A stretch of DNA of 8,212 bases from Verrucomicrobiota bacterium. Lineage in GTDB: Bacteria; Verrucomicrobiota; Verrucomicrobiia; Limisphaerales; UBA1100. The stretch covers positions 1-8,212 of the forward strand of contig JAPKDK010000122.1 of assembly GCA_028872645.1 (NCBI GenBank), read 5' to 3'. The notes under the pieces were generated by a model that did no database searches, had not been told where the DNA came from, and was given only the letters and a program-made list of their open reading frames with translations. Shown piece after piece: positions 1 through 5,962 of this stretch; the first letter of the stretch is position 1; each line of letters starts with the position of its first letter. The position numbers were made by a program, and so were the translations under genes.

Positions 1-28
1 CACAGATATTCAATGGGGTTGTGAGTGG
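1..28. other. Flank downstream of the desaturase, with one copy of a dispersed 11-mer
   Basis: These bases lie just past the desaturase stop codon. Positions 2-12 read ACAGATATTCA, and the same 11-mer recurs on the opposite strand at 1186-1196, on the other side of the desaturase gene. Nothing else is recognisable, and the window edge hides any continuation. Confidence 0.4.
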
Positions 29-1018
29 TTAAACCGCTCGATTGAAAACCCAACTGAATTGCCGTAACTCCACTTTTGATTGGCGGCGCTCGCTTCGCTC
101 GGCCAGTTTTGCATAACGCGCGCCCAAGCGGCATAAATAATCCTGCGCTTCCGCCGCCGCGCCGGTGAGACCGGCCAAGTGCTCCACATCCCAGCGACGA
201 ACCAAGTGCTTCATAATCTCTGCGTAATGTTTCGCCGTGTACACTCCAAGTTTCTGCGCGACGATGGAGAAGTGCTCAAACAACCCAGGACCCGCGCCAT
301 CCTGCATCAAGTGCGAGGGCATCACGACTTGGTCGCGCATTAAATCGCGAAACGCCAGCACGGCGCCGGCGGGATCTTGCTCGAAAATGTGACTCATGAA
401 ATTGGTGTACGCTTTTTCGTGGCGCGCTTCGTCGGTGGCGATGGCGCTGCAAATGCCCTGCAAATGTTCGTCGCCTTCCGCGCGCGCGAGTTGGGCGACG
501 TTCTTGTGCGAAATCTTGGTGGCCCGTTCCTGAAACGAGGTGTAAACAAATCCCTTGTACGGATCCTGCGCCGTGCCGGGATCAAATCCGTTGCGCAATA
601 AATTTTGGATCGTCAGCTCCACTGCGCGCATATCCACACGGCCGGTGAGGTACAGATATTTGTTAAGCAAATCCCCGTGCCGATTTTCCTCCGCCGTCCA
701 GCCACGCGTCCAGCGCGCCCACGGACTTTCGTCGGCGCCCGTTTTGTCGCCGATGCCCTCGAAGCCGTTGAGCAATGTTTGATAAGTCGGCAGCGCTTCT
801 TCCGTCACCATATCGCCCACCAACACCACCAGCACCGCATCGGACAAGCCCCTTGCGGGCTCGCGAAATTTCCCCACGCGATCCGCCCAATCATCGCCCG
901 TCAAGTCCGGCAACAAATCCTGCGGCTGCCAGCATTCCTCCAGCGAATCCAGTAACCCAAGCTGGTCGGAGACAAACCCCTCCATGCCCGCGATAACTTC
1001 TTGCTTTTGTGGATTCAA
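29..1018 (-). CDS. Plant-type soluble acyl-ACP desaturase (di-iron)
   Basis: This soluble di-iron enzyme introduces a cis double bond into acyl chains carried on acyl carrier protein, normally the delta-9 position of stearoyl-ACP, using O2 and ferredoxin electrons in the cytoplasm. The 329-residue product carries all six expected iron ligands: Glu73 (TEEALPTYQ), Glu111 and His114 (EENRHGD), Glu164 (QERAT), Glu197 and His200 (DEARHE). Their spacing matches, as I recall it, that of the castor enzyme (E105, E143, H146, E196, E229, H232) exactly with an offset of 32. Other family stretches are ECWQPQDLLPDL, VVLVGDM, LLNKYLYLTGRVDM and LFEHFSIVAQKLGVYTA. It resembles the plant-type group more than mycobacterial DesA. 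The start is TTG at 1018, preceded by AAAGAG about six bases upstream; the first in-frame ATG (985) would remove 11 residues that are partly conserved in character. An in-frame TAA a short way upstream limits extension. Substrate chain length and double-bond position cannot be read from the sequence. Confidence 0.94.
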   Translation of the reverse strand: MNPQKQEVIAGMEGFVSDQLGLLDSLEECWQPQDLLPDLTGDDWADRVGKFREPARGLSDAVLVVLVGDMVTEEALPTYQTLLNGFEGIGDKTGADESPWARWTRGWTAEENRHGDLLNKYLYLTGRVDMRAVELTIQNLLRNGFDPGTAQDPYKGFVYTSFQERATKISHKNVAQLARAEGDEHLQGICSAIATDEARHEKAYTNFMSHIFEQDPAGAVLAFRDLMRDQVVMPSHLMQDGAGPGLFEHFSIVAQKLGVYTAKHYAEIMKHLVRRWDVEHLAGLTGAAAEAQDYLCRLGARYAKLAERSERRQSKVELRQFSWVFNRAV

Positions 1019-1198
1019 GATTTGCTCTTTCGCTTGAGAATTAAAAAATTATTCATCTTCAAATTGGAAGCTGGAGTCCCCTCGTGCGCAACTATACACG
1101 CTGGCCCTCCAGCGACCAATGCCATACGCTTTCAAATTGTTTGGAGTTGAACACAGATGAGCAGGATGCTCAGGATTCATTACCCTGAATATCTGTAT
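1019..1198. other. Intergenic spacer between NIPSNAP and desaturase genes
   Basis: This 180-bp spacer lies between two genes on the minus strand, so it should hold the 3' end of the NIPSNAP transcript and the desaturase promoter. I see no convincing -35/-10 pair. The half next to the NIPSNAP stop holds a foldable repeat at 1152-1197, listed separately. Confidence 0.5.
1152..1197. repeat. Foldable intergenic repeat with three nested inverted repeats
   Basis: The outer arms ACAGAT (1153-1158) and ATCTGT (1191-1196) are perfectly complementary. They enclose two smaller hairpins: GAGCA/TGCTC (1159-1163 and 1167-1171, loop GGA) and ATTCA/TGAAT (1175-1179 and 1186-1190). Together these would form a three-way junction. 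CAGGAT also occurs twice in tandem (1162-1167 and 1171-1176). The 11-mer at 1186-1196 is the reverse complement of positions 2-12. It ends two bases before the NIPSNAP stop codon, so it may sit in the 3' untranslated region. It resembles the CAGGAT-type dispersed intergenic repeats seen in many environmental genomes; that comparison is from memory. Confidence 0.5.
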
Positions 1199-1966
1199 TC
1201 ATTTGAGGGGTGAAAAATCCGTGGCCTTGAGGTAAATACGCGCGGGCCCTTTGGCGAGAATTTTGCCATCGACCTCCGAAGCGGCACGGGCTTTTTGCCA
1301 AGACGGATCGCCACCAAAACCCTTCCAGTTTTTTTTTGCCTGAGCAAGATGTTTAAAGGGTTGCCCATGGCTGAAGTGAGAAATGATGTAGATCAGCGTA
1401 TTGGATTTACCCTTATTAGCATCCATCGGCGTCCAGTAGGCGACATTAGTCATGTCATGATTCTCGAAGATCTTACAGGTATGGTCTCGGAATCGCGCGT
1501 GCAGATTCTTCAACCGATCGGAGGCCGTAGTGTAGGTGCGCAGTTCGAACACGCGAATATCCTTGGTTATGACGGGCTTCACAACGGGCGAGTAATCGGT
1601 AGCACTCATAAAAGTACTATCGATCTTGGCTACCAACGCACCATCTTTGGTTGAGGCCTTATAAGCCTTTTTCCAATCTGAATCATTCAGAAAGGCCTGC
1701 CATGATTTCTTGTGTGCAACTCGATTGGGTGAACTAATCACATAGATCAACCGGTTATCGGATTTATCAACCGGCACCCAGTATCCCACGTTGGTGAGCC
1801 CGTGCTTTACAAATAACTTGCAGGTGTGGTCGCGAAAGCGCGCATTGAGCGCCTCGAGCTTCCCCTTGTGCGCCGTGTAAATGCGCAGTTCGTAACTGCG
1901 AATGTCCTCCGCCTTCAGAAAAGCGGCCAACAGTAACAACGTGAAAAAAGAAAGAATGCGTTTCAT
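1199..1966 (-). CDS. Exported protein with two tandem NIPSNAP domains
   Basis: The 255-residue product starts with a Sec signal peptide: Lys2-Arg3, a hydrophobic core at about residues 4-17, and a likely cleavage after LKA near residue 19. Two homologous NIPSNAP-type (dimeric alpha/beta barrel) domains follow, at about residues 20-127 and 135-255. Domain 1 has YELRIYT, ARFRDHTCKLF, TNVGYWVPVD and LIYVIS; domain 2 repeats them as FELRTYT, ARFRDHTCKIF, TNVAYWTPMD and LIYIIS. Each domain ends with a similar SATDYSP or KATDFSP motif, so the gene arose by internal duplication. NIPSNAP proteins have no settled biochemical role, and bacterial exported members are uncharacterised, so I assign none. 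The ATG at 1966 has no clear Shine-Dalgarno sequence. It overlaps by ATGA the stop of a short upstream frame (1963-2112), which could couple translation. The gene ends in TGA. Confidence 0.9.
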   Translation of the reverse strand: MKRILSFFTLLLLAAFLKAEDIRSYELRIYTAHKGKLEALNARFRDHTCKLFVKHGLTNVGYWVPVDKSDNRLIYVISSPNRVAHKKSWQAFLNDSDWKKAYKASTKDGALVAKIDSTFMSATDYSPVVKPVITKDIRVFELRTYTTASDRLKNLHARFRDHTCKIFENHDMTNVAYWTPMDANKGKSNTLIYIISHFSHGQPFKHLAQAKKNWKGFGGDPSWQKARAASEVDGKILAKGPARIYLKATDFSPLK

Positions 1967-2112
1967 GTGTGCCGCGATGGTGCGCCAAGCTCCGCAAAAG
2001 GCAATCCCAAAGGTAACCTCAGCTCACTTTTAGCAGCCATGGAGCCGAGGTAGTTGACGATTTCTCCGAATTTCGCTTGCCATCCCGGCCCATTCGGGCA
2101 CTCTCCGCGCAT
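1963..2112 (-). CDS. Possible small upstream ORF (49 codons), unrecognised
   Basis: A 49-codon frame runs from ATG at 2112 to TGA at 1963-1965, and its last bases form ATGA with the NIPSNAP start codon. The predicted peptide begins MRGECPNGPGWQAKFGEI and ends in GAPSRHT. I do not recognise it and see no membrane segment or signal peptide. In favour: the ATGA overlap and the absence of a Shine-Dalgarno sequence for the NIPSNAP gene. Against: its short length, no clear ribosome binding site of its own, and a position between divergent genes where a promoter must also fit. It may be chance. Confidence 0.2.
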   Translation of the reverse strand: MRGECPNGPGWQAKFGEIVNYLGSMAAKSELRLPLGLPFAELGAPSRHT

Positions 2113-2142
2113 CGCCAGCAAGGCGAATTAACAAAAAAGATT

Positions 2143-2337
2143 ATGCCAACAGGAAAAGTAGCACGGTTCTTCGACCAAAAAGGTTTCGGTTTCATCCAGC
2201 CCGATGACGGCGGCAAAGATTTGTTCGTCCACATCAACGAAGTGGAAGGCGGCCAAATTCAGGAAGGTGACGCCGTTGAGTTTGAGGAAACCGAAGGCCG
2301 TAAAGGCCCGCAGGCTTCCGGTGTGAAGGTTGTTTAA
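2143..2337 (+). CDS. Cold-shock domain protein (CspA family)
   Basis: The 64-residue product is a single cold-shock domain, a five-stranded OB fold that binds single-stranded RNA and DNA and acts as an RNA chaperone and antiterminator. It opens with the family hallmark GKVARFF. RNP1 is KGFGFI (residues 13-18) and RNP2 is LFVHI (27-31). The acidic loop EEGRKGPQA type region (about 48-58) and the terminal VKVV are also typical. Length is at the short end for the family (about 65-75). The ATG at 2143 is chosen because homologues begin a few residues before GxVxxF; the frame stays open upstream to a TTG at 2077, but that extension (SRPIRALSAHRQQG) is not cold-shock-like. The start is preceded by an A-rich stretch with only a weak Shine-Dalgarno match. 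The gene stands alone, divergent from NIPSNAP and convergent with the peptidase. Without expression data, cold induction is only an inference. Confidence 0.95.
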   Translation: MPTGKVARFFDQKGFGFIQPDDGGKDLFVHINEVEGGQIQEGDAVEFEETEGRKGPQASGVKVV

Positions 2338-2356
2338 CCTTCGCCACGCTCGACAT

Positions 2357-2391
2357 CTCAAAACCAGCTCTGGGCGATTCTCAATTTTGAG
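2357..2391. repeat. Inverted repeat between convergent genes
   Basis: CTCAAAA (2357-2363) and TTTTGAG (2385-2391) are perfectly complementary, and the loop contains a further palindrome, CCAG-CT-CTGG (2364-2373). The element lies between the cold-shock gene (plus) and the peptidase gene (minus), which converge here. On the minus strand the inner palindrome is directly followed by TTTT, so it could be a weak terminator for the peptidase transcript. The stem is short and A/T-rich, so confidence is low. Confidence 0.3.
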
Positions 2392-2435
2392 CGTCCCCTC
2401 AAAGGCAGCGCTGTGCAAACTCCGTCAAACCTCTT

Positions 2436-3584
2436 TTAACTCCAATCCAGCCCCGTGTGGAGTTGATTGAAGTTTTCCGACCCGTCGACGGTGATAGCCA
2501 GCATATCCTCAACTCGCACTCCGCCATGTTTTGCCGAGTAAAGCCCCGGTTCCACAGTGAAGACTTCGTGTTCTAAAATTTCGCCGGCACCCTTGGCCAA
2601 CAAAATCGGCTCATGCACGTCCAGCCCGATGCCGTGGCCGGTGCCGTGGCGCATAGAAATAAAGTCCTCATCCGCGTCCTTCGGTGGTTGGCCCATACTG
2701 TAGCCGCCCGCGCGGATGACCTCCGCCACCTTCGCGTGCACTGCCATGCCCGTGGTGCCCGGGCGGAGTGCCGCGCAACCTGCGGCGTGCGCCCGTACCA
2801 CGCAGGCGTGCATGTCACGGAAGGTGTCGTCTGGGTCGCCATTTACCACCGTGCGCGTGCAGTCGCCGCAGTAGTGGGTTTCGTTATGAGTTGGAAAAAT
2901 ATCTACAATTACCGGCAAGTCCACCCGTAATGGCCCCGCGCCGGAATGATGGCAATCAGCCACTTGCGGCAACGTGACCACTATGGAGCCGTGAAGAAGA
3001 GAGCAATCGTGGTCAAGCGCGTAATGATTAATGAGCTGGCGCATACGCTCGGAGGTGAGCGCCCGACCTTCGTGCTGCAAAATGCCCTCCGCATCCGCCG
3101 ACGCACGCGCAATGAGCGAGCAGGCCATTTCTATCGCGCCCTCAGTGATGGCTTGGGCAGCACGGAGATAGGCGAGTTCCTCAGCCGTTTTCACGCGACG
3201 TTCCCGCACGCCAAGATCCGCATCGTATGCCAGCGTGATGCCCACCGCCTGCAGTTCGTGTGCGAAGAGATAGGGCAATGTGCGGTCCGCCCGCACGGTG
3301 TTCACGCCCGCCTGCCGCAAACATTCCGCGCCCGCCTGCGCCATTGCGGTGTCCCGATCGCCATCCAAACCGCCTTCGGGCGTGAAGTCCGACGCGCACC
3401 CGATGCGATCCGCCCGAGCCCATTGTTTCGCGCGATTCATCTCGATGTCGCGCACCAACAAAACAGTTTCCCCATCCGGCAACTCCGCAAAAAATGCCGA
3501 GTCGCCCACGGAAAAATGAATGCGATGAAACAAAGTCATGTTCACCGCCGGCACTCCGGCCAACACTGTCGCTTGGGAATTCAT
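2436..3584 (-). CDS. M24-family metallopeptidase (Xaa-Pro aminopeptidase-like)
   Basis: This 382-residue protein has the two-part layout of M24B peptidases: an N-terminal creatinase-like domain (about residues 1-130) and a C-terminal pita-bread catalytic domain (about 135-382). The five metal ligands are visible: Asp228 (VDIF), Asp241 (GDCTRT), His317 (HGTGHGIG), Glu345 (VEPGLY) and Glu359 (RVED). The supporting histidines His313 and His324 (DVHE) are present too. The family usually removes an N-terminal residue preceding proline, or cleaves Xaa-Pro dipeptides, with two Mn or Co ions in the cytoplasm. The shorter creatinase-like domain compared with E. coli PepP means the exact substrate is uncertain. 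There is no signal peptide. The ATG at 3584 lacks a clear Shine-Dalgarno sequence. It is a single gene, 145 bp downstream of the hydrolase on the same strand, so co-transcription is possible but unsupported. Confidence 0.92.
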   Translation of the reverse strand: MNSQATVLAGVPAVNMTLFHRIHFSVGDSAFFAELPDGETVLLVRDIEMNRAKQWARADRIGCASDFTPEGGLDGDRDTAMAQAGAECLRQAGVNTVRADRTLPYLFAHELQAVGITLAYDADLGVRERRVKTAEELAYLRAAQAITEGAIEMACSLIARASADAEGILQHEGRALTSERMRQLINHYALDHDCSLLHGSIVVTLPQVADCHHSGAGPLRVDLPVIVDIFPTHNETHYCGDCTRTVVNGDPDDTFRDMHACVVRAHAAGCAALRPGTTGMAVHAKVAEVIRAGGYSMGQPPKDADEDFISMRHGTGHGIGLDVHEPILLAKGAGEILEHEVFTVEPGLYSAKHGGVRVEDMLAITVDGSENFNQLHTGLDWS

Positions 3585-3729
3585 GGGCGAAGATTAGCGC
3601 GCGCGGTTCACGACAACAAGCCTGCCTCAAACAATAGTGAAAACGCTGTAGAGAGCGATGGCTTTGGCGGCGTTCACGGGCAAAAGAATTGCACTGGAGA
3701 GATGAGCTTCCGATTCCGAATTCTTCACG

Positions 3730-4863
3730 TCATCCCTTCAGAAAATGCTCAAAGAAATTGTAAATCACGCCGTTGCTTTTTTCATTCGGCGAATGGTCGG
3801 GGCGATTGGTCATCGCGACGCGGTTTTTAACACCGAGCAAATCGTTGACGGCGATGGCGTGGTTGAGGGCTTCCCAACGGTGCGGGCCATCCTCGGAGCC
3901 GCCGCTGACTAGGAACGGCCGCGGCGCCATCAGCGCGTGCAGTTCGTGGAGGTCGCGCTTGGCGGCGAGCAGTTTGGGGTACAACCCGCGGGCGGGACTG
4001 GCGGCGTTGGGCACGCCGCGTTTGCGCCACGGCTTGGGGTGATAGCCGAGGTACCACGGTTCCCAGTAATTCACGCTCGGGCGCATGTCGAAAACGATGC
4101 CGGGATCGGACCACGCGGCGCAGGCAAATTTGTCAAATAAACACGAGGCGAACATCGCCCACTTGCCGCCGTACGAATGGCCGACGATGCCGATGCGATT
4201 GGCGTCCACCTCCGATCGCTGCGCCAGCACGTGCCACGCATTGGCCGCCGCGCAGCCGAGCATCGAGAGTGGCTGCACGTTGGCGTTTTTGATGGAGGGA
4301 AAATAAGTGGCGTACGTTCCGTTGTTCGTCGTCTCCGTGGTGCCGATGGACAACGCCACAAATCCCCGCCGCGCCAATTGCACCGCGAAATCCCGATGCG
4401 GATTTTTGCCGAGCCCAATCGCCGTTTCCGGTTCATAAAAAACCGTCACCACCGCCGGCCGTTTGCCTTGGCCCTCGGGGATGAGCAAATAGCCCGTGGT
4501 GAATTCCACTGACGTCCACTTAAACCGCACCTTGAGTTGCCGAAAATTCTCACGCCGTTTGGATTCCAAAACCTCCACCTTCGGCTCAGTAATCAGCTCC
4601 GGCCATCGCCCCAACAGCCGCATCCAATCCCCCCGAAGCTCCAACCGCCGCCGCCCCCAATCCGCTGGCGTTTTCACCTTTGTCCCATCCTTAAAAACCA
4701 ACGGCGAGCGAAATGCCCCCAACTTCCCCCGCCACTCTTTAGGCGGCGTAAAGTACGAATCAATCGCCCCAATCACATTTGGTCGTGCCACAAGCATCGG
4801 CCCCGCGACCGCTCCTGCTGCCACTGCCTTCAAAAACACACGTCTATTGGTTTGCTGTTGCAT
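3730..4863 (-). CDS. Tat-exported alpha/beta hydrolase (acetyl xylan esterase/dienelactone hydrolase-like)
   Basis: The 377-residue product begins with a twin-arginine signal, RRVFLK at residues 7-12, then an Ala/Gly-rich core ending near VARPNVIGA, so it is probably folded in the cytoplasm and exported. The mature part is an alpha/beta hydrolase: nucleophile elbow GHSYGG with Ser230, a candidate acidic residue in VSGGSEDGPHRW (about 319-330) and the catalytic His357 in RPDHSPNE. The region GYLLIPEGQGKRPAVVTVFYE (split across 124-144) is the usual strand before the oxyanion region. Such proteins in this group of bacteria often deacetylate or de-esterify plant or algal polysaccharides, but the real substrate is unknown and other esterase or peptidase activities remain possible. 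No sulfatase or glycoside hydrolase lies nearby to support a polysaccharide locus. The start at 4863 has no Shine-Dalgarno sequence. The gene ends in TGA. Confidence 0.88.
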   Translation of the reverse strand: MQQQTNRRVFLKAVAAGAVAGPMLVARPNVIGAIDSYFTPPKEWRGKLGAFRSPLVFKDGTKVKTPADWGRRRLELRGDWMRLLGRWPELITEPKVEVLESKRRENFRQLKVRFKWTSVEFTTGYLLIPEGQGKRPAVVTVFYEPETAIGLGKNPHRDFAVQLARRGFVALSIGTTETTNNGTYATYFPSIKNANVQPLSMLGCAAANAWHVLAQRSEVDANRIGIVGHSYGGKWAMFASCLFDKFACAAWSDPGIVFDMRPSVNYWEPWYLGYHPKPWRKRGVPNAASPARGLYPKLLAAKRDLHELHALMAPRPFLVSGGSEDGPHRWEALNHAIAVNDLLGVKNRVAMTNRPDHSPNEKSNGVIYNFFEHFLKG

Positions 4864-4869
4864 CGCGGA

Positions 4870-4875
4870 AGTATA
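4870..4875 (-). promoter_or_regulatory. Candidate -10 element of the hydrolase gene
   Basis: On the minus strand this hexamer reads TATACT, a good match to TATAAT. Transcription would begin about seven bases downstream, at or next to the hydrolase ATG (4863), implying a nearly leaderless mRNA. That would fit the missing Shine-Dalgarno sequence. No good -35 box sits at 17 bp spacing (TTGCAC lies 20 bp upstream), so the call is weak. Confidence 0.3.
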
Positions 4876-4963
4876 AATGAATCAACCAGGCTGTCGTGCA
4901 AAATTTGCGACTTTTGACTTTGAAATACGCTTGACCTCGGCTCAATCGAACTTTTCTCATTTT

Positions 4964-5734
4964 ATGAAACTGGATGTGCTTGCGGATTTGGATCATCTTT
5001 TTATAATCAATTTTTCGGTGGAGGCGACGCGGTTGCAGAGATTGTTGCCGGGGCATTTGAGGTTGCTCACGCGGGAAGGTCGGGCGATTCCTTCGATTGT
5101 GCTGCCCGCTATTCGTAATCTTCGGCAGCGGAGCGTTGGGTTTCCCAAGGTGGATTACGATTTGTTTGGGCTGTGAATTTTGGTGGAGTACGAATCCTCG
5201 CAGCTGGGCCTCACCAAAGGTATATATTTTAGCCGCCTAATTATGGACCCCAATCACGTGCGGCGAGTGGCCAATATGTTAATGGCGTTTGACTTTGAAC
5301 GCGGCACCATCACCCGCCAAACCACTGGCGAAAATTCCACCGACGTAACGGTCACGTTGCCGTCCGGGAAAAACTTGTTTCACGCCAACGTCCACACGTC
5401 GGGAGAGTTTCCATTCGCCTTGACTGAGGGCTCCTGCTTTGAAAGCGCCGATGAAGCACTGGCGATGTACAACGATATCGCCTACGGATTCGTGTCTTCC
5501 GCCGATGCGCAGAGCATGCACATCCTGCAAATCGCCGAACCGCACCCCAATTACGAGGCATGGCCGCTGCTCCATTTGGAGGTGAACCGAGATTCGATTA
5601 TCATCCCCACCGAATTGGCCGACGCGGAAGTTCAACTGGAGCCCAGCTACTATGTGGGCCAACTGCCGCGCTATTGGCGGTGGCTGAAAACGGAGCGGGT
5701 GGAATCCAAGTCACCCGCTTCAGCTCCAAAATAG
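4964..5734 (+). pseudogene. DUF2071-like (YqjF-type) gene interrupted by an in-frame TGA
   Basis: A single reading frame from ATG 4964 to TAG 5734 encodes a 256-codon protein, but codon 71 (5174-5176) is TGA. The frame does not shift: both halves are in the same phase. The first half (LFIINFSVEATRLQRLLPGH, then AIPSIVLPAIRNLRQRS) looks like the N-terminus of DUF2071 proteins, and the second half continues it (GIYFSRLIMDPNHVRRVANM, then YYVGQLPRYW). The total length fits the family, about 240 residues. DUF2071 is related to the acetoacetate decarboxylase fold; its function is not established. TGA is a normal stop for two neighbouring genes, so genetic recoding of the whole genome is excluded. 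Likely explanations are a recent nonsense mutation, for example CGA to TGA, or a sequence error; translational readthrough is less likely. I chose the ATG at 4964 over the upstream ATG at 4877 because homology starts soon after it. No clear Shine-Dalgarno sequence is visible. Confidence 0.72.
5180..5734 (+). CDS. 3' open frame of the broken DUF2071-like gene
   Basis: This is the open frame after the TGA. If translated separately it could start at TTG 5180, GTG 5183 or ATG 5243, giving up to 184 residues. None of these starts has a Shine-Dalgarno sequence, and the protein would lack the first strand and helix of the DUF2071 fold. It retains well-preserved coding character (GSCFESADEALAMYNDIAYG, HPNYEAWPLLHLEVNRDS) and no further stop over 555 bases. 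An automatic annotation would probably call it as a separate hypothetical protein. I regard it as the C-terminal 70 percent of one gene rather than an independent one. Confidence 0.4.
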   Translation: MVEYESSQLGLTKGIYFSRLIMDPNHVRRVANMLMAFDFERGTITRQTTGENSTDVTVTLPSGKNLFHANVHTSGEFPFALTEGSCFESADEALAMYNDIAYGFVSSADAQSMHILQIAEPHPNYEAWPLLHLEVNRDSIIIPTELADAEVQLEPSYYVGQLPRYWRWLKTERVESKSPASAPK

Positions 5735-5841
5735 CTTCAAATAATGCTTGCAATCCCCATCCGCATCCTGTAAACACCGCCGCTCACGAGGTTTTCGCGC
5801 GGGCGATTTTGTCTGCAAAATGCGAATACATTCCGATTCAG

Positions 5842-5877
5842 GTTAGAAAGGCCTGCTGTTCGGCATGGCCTTTTAAC
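5842..5877 (+). terminator. Hairpin, possible terminator or leader structure
   Basis: The arms pair as GTTA, one bulged G, then AAAGGCC and TGC on the left, and GCA, one bulged T, GGCCTTT and TAAC on the right, around the loop TGTTCG (5857-5862): 14 base pairs with two bulges. Only four T residues follow the G/C part, and they are largely inside the stem, so it is not a textbook intrinsic terminator. It lies 108 bp after the DUF2071-like stop and 85 bp before the helicase start, so it could end the upstream transcript or form part of the helicase leader. Confidence 0.4.
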
Positions 5878-5887
5878 TGAGTTAGTC

Positions 5888-5902
5888 GCCGAAACATTCG
5901 GC
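5888..5902 (+). repeat. Small perfect hairpin GCCGAA-ACA-TTCGGC
   Basis: A perfect six-base-pair inverted repeat with a three-base loop, followed by TCGTTCTTTT, which is weakly U-rich. It lies 60 bp upstream of the helicase start. It may act with the larger hairpin just upstream, but function is unknown. Confidence 0.35.
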
Positions 5903-5953
5903 TCGTTCTTTTCCACGCGTCCGGCGGGTAGAGAGTTTGCAACACGCCGGACC

Positions 5954-5957
5954 AGGA
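5954..5957 (+). promoter_or_regulatory. Ribosome binding site of the helicase gene
   Basis: AGGA lies five bases before the ATG at 5963. It is the clearest Shine-Dalgarno sequence in the window and supports this start for the helicase, including its long low-complexity N-terminus. Confidence 0.6.
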
Positions 5958-5962
5958 AAATA

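Larger units (their letters stand above)
5735..5962. other. 228-bp spacer ahead of the helicase gene
   Basis: No coding frame with recognisable character lies here. The spacer contains three inverted repeats: ATTTTG/CAAAAT (5806-5811 and 5816-5821), the larger hairpin at 5842-5877, and GCCGAA/TTCGGC (5888-5893 and 5897-5902). It must hold the end of the DUF2071-like transcript and the helicase promoter or leader. I cannot point to a confident promoter. Confidence 0.5.

Noticed and set aside
2054..2082. TTGACG as a -35 box for the cold-shock gene
   Set aside because: The hexamer at 17 bp spacing is TTGCCA, a poor -10, so I do not call a promoter.
2946..3830. 294-codon open frame on the plus strand
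   Set aside because: It is antisense to the M24 peptidase over most of its length, is rich in Arg, His and Ala as expected for a mirrored frame, and has no family motif. The minus-strand gene has all five metal ligands.
4877..4963. Upstream ATG extension of the DUF2071-like gene (29 extra residues)
   Set aside because: The extra residues overlap the divergent promoter region of the hydrolase and do not resemble the family N-terminus; ATG 4964 fits better.
5174..5176. Genome-wide reassignment of TGA to a sense codon
   Set aside because: TGA is the natural stop of the NIPSNAP and hydrolase genes, exactly at the end of their domains.
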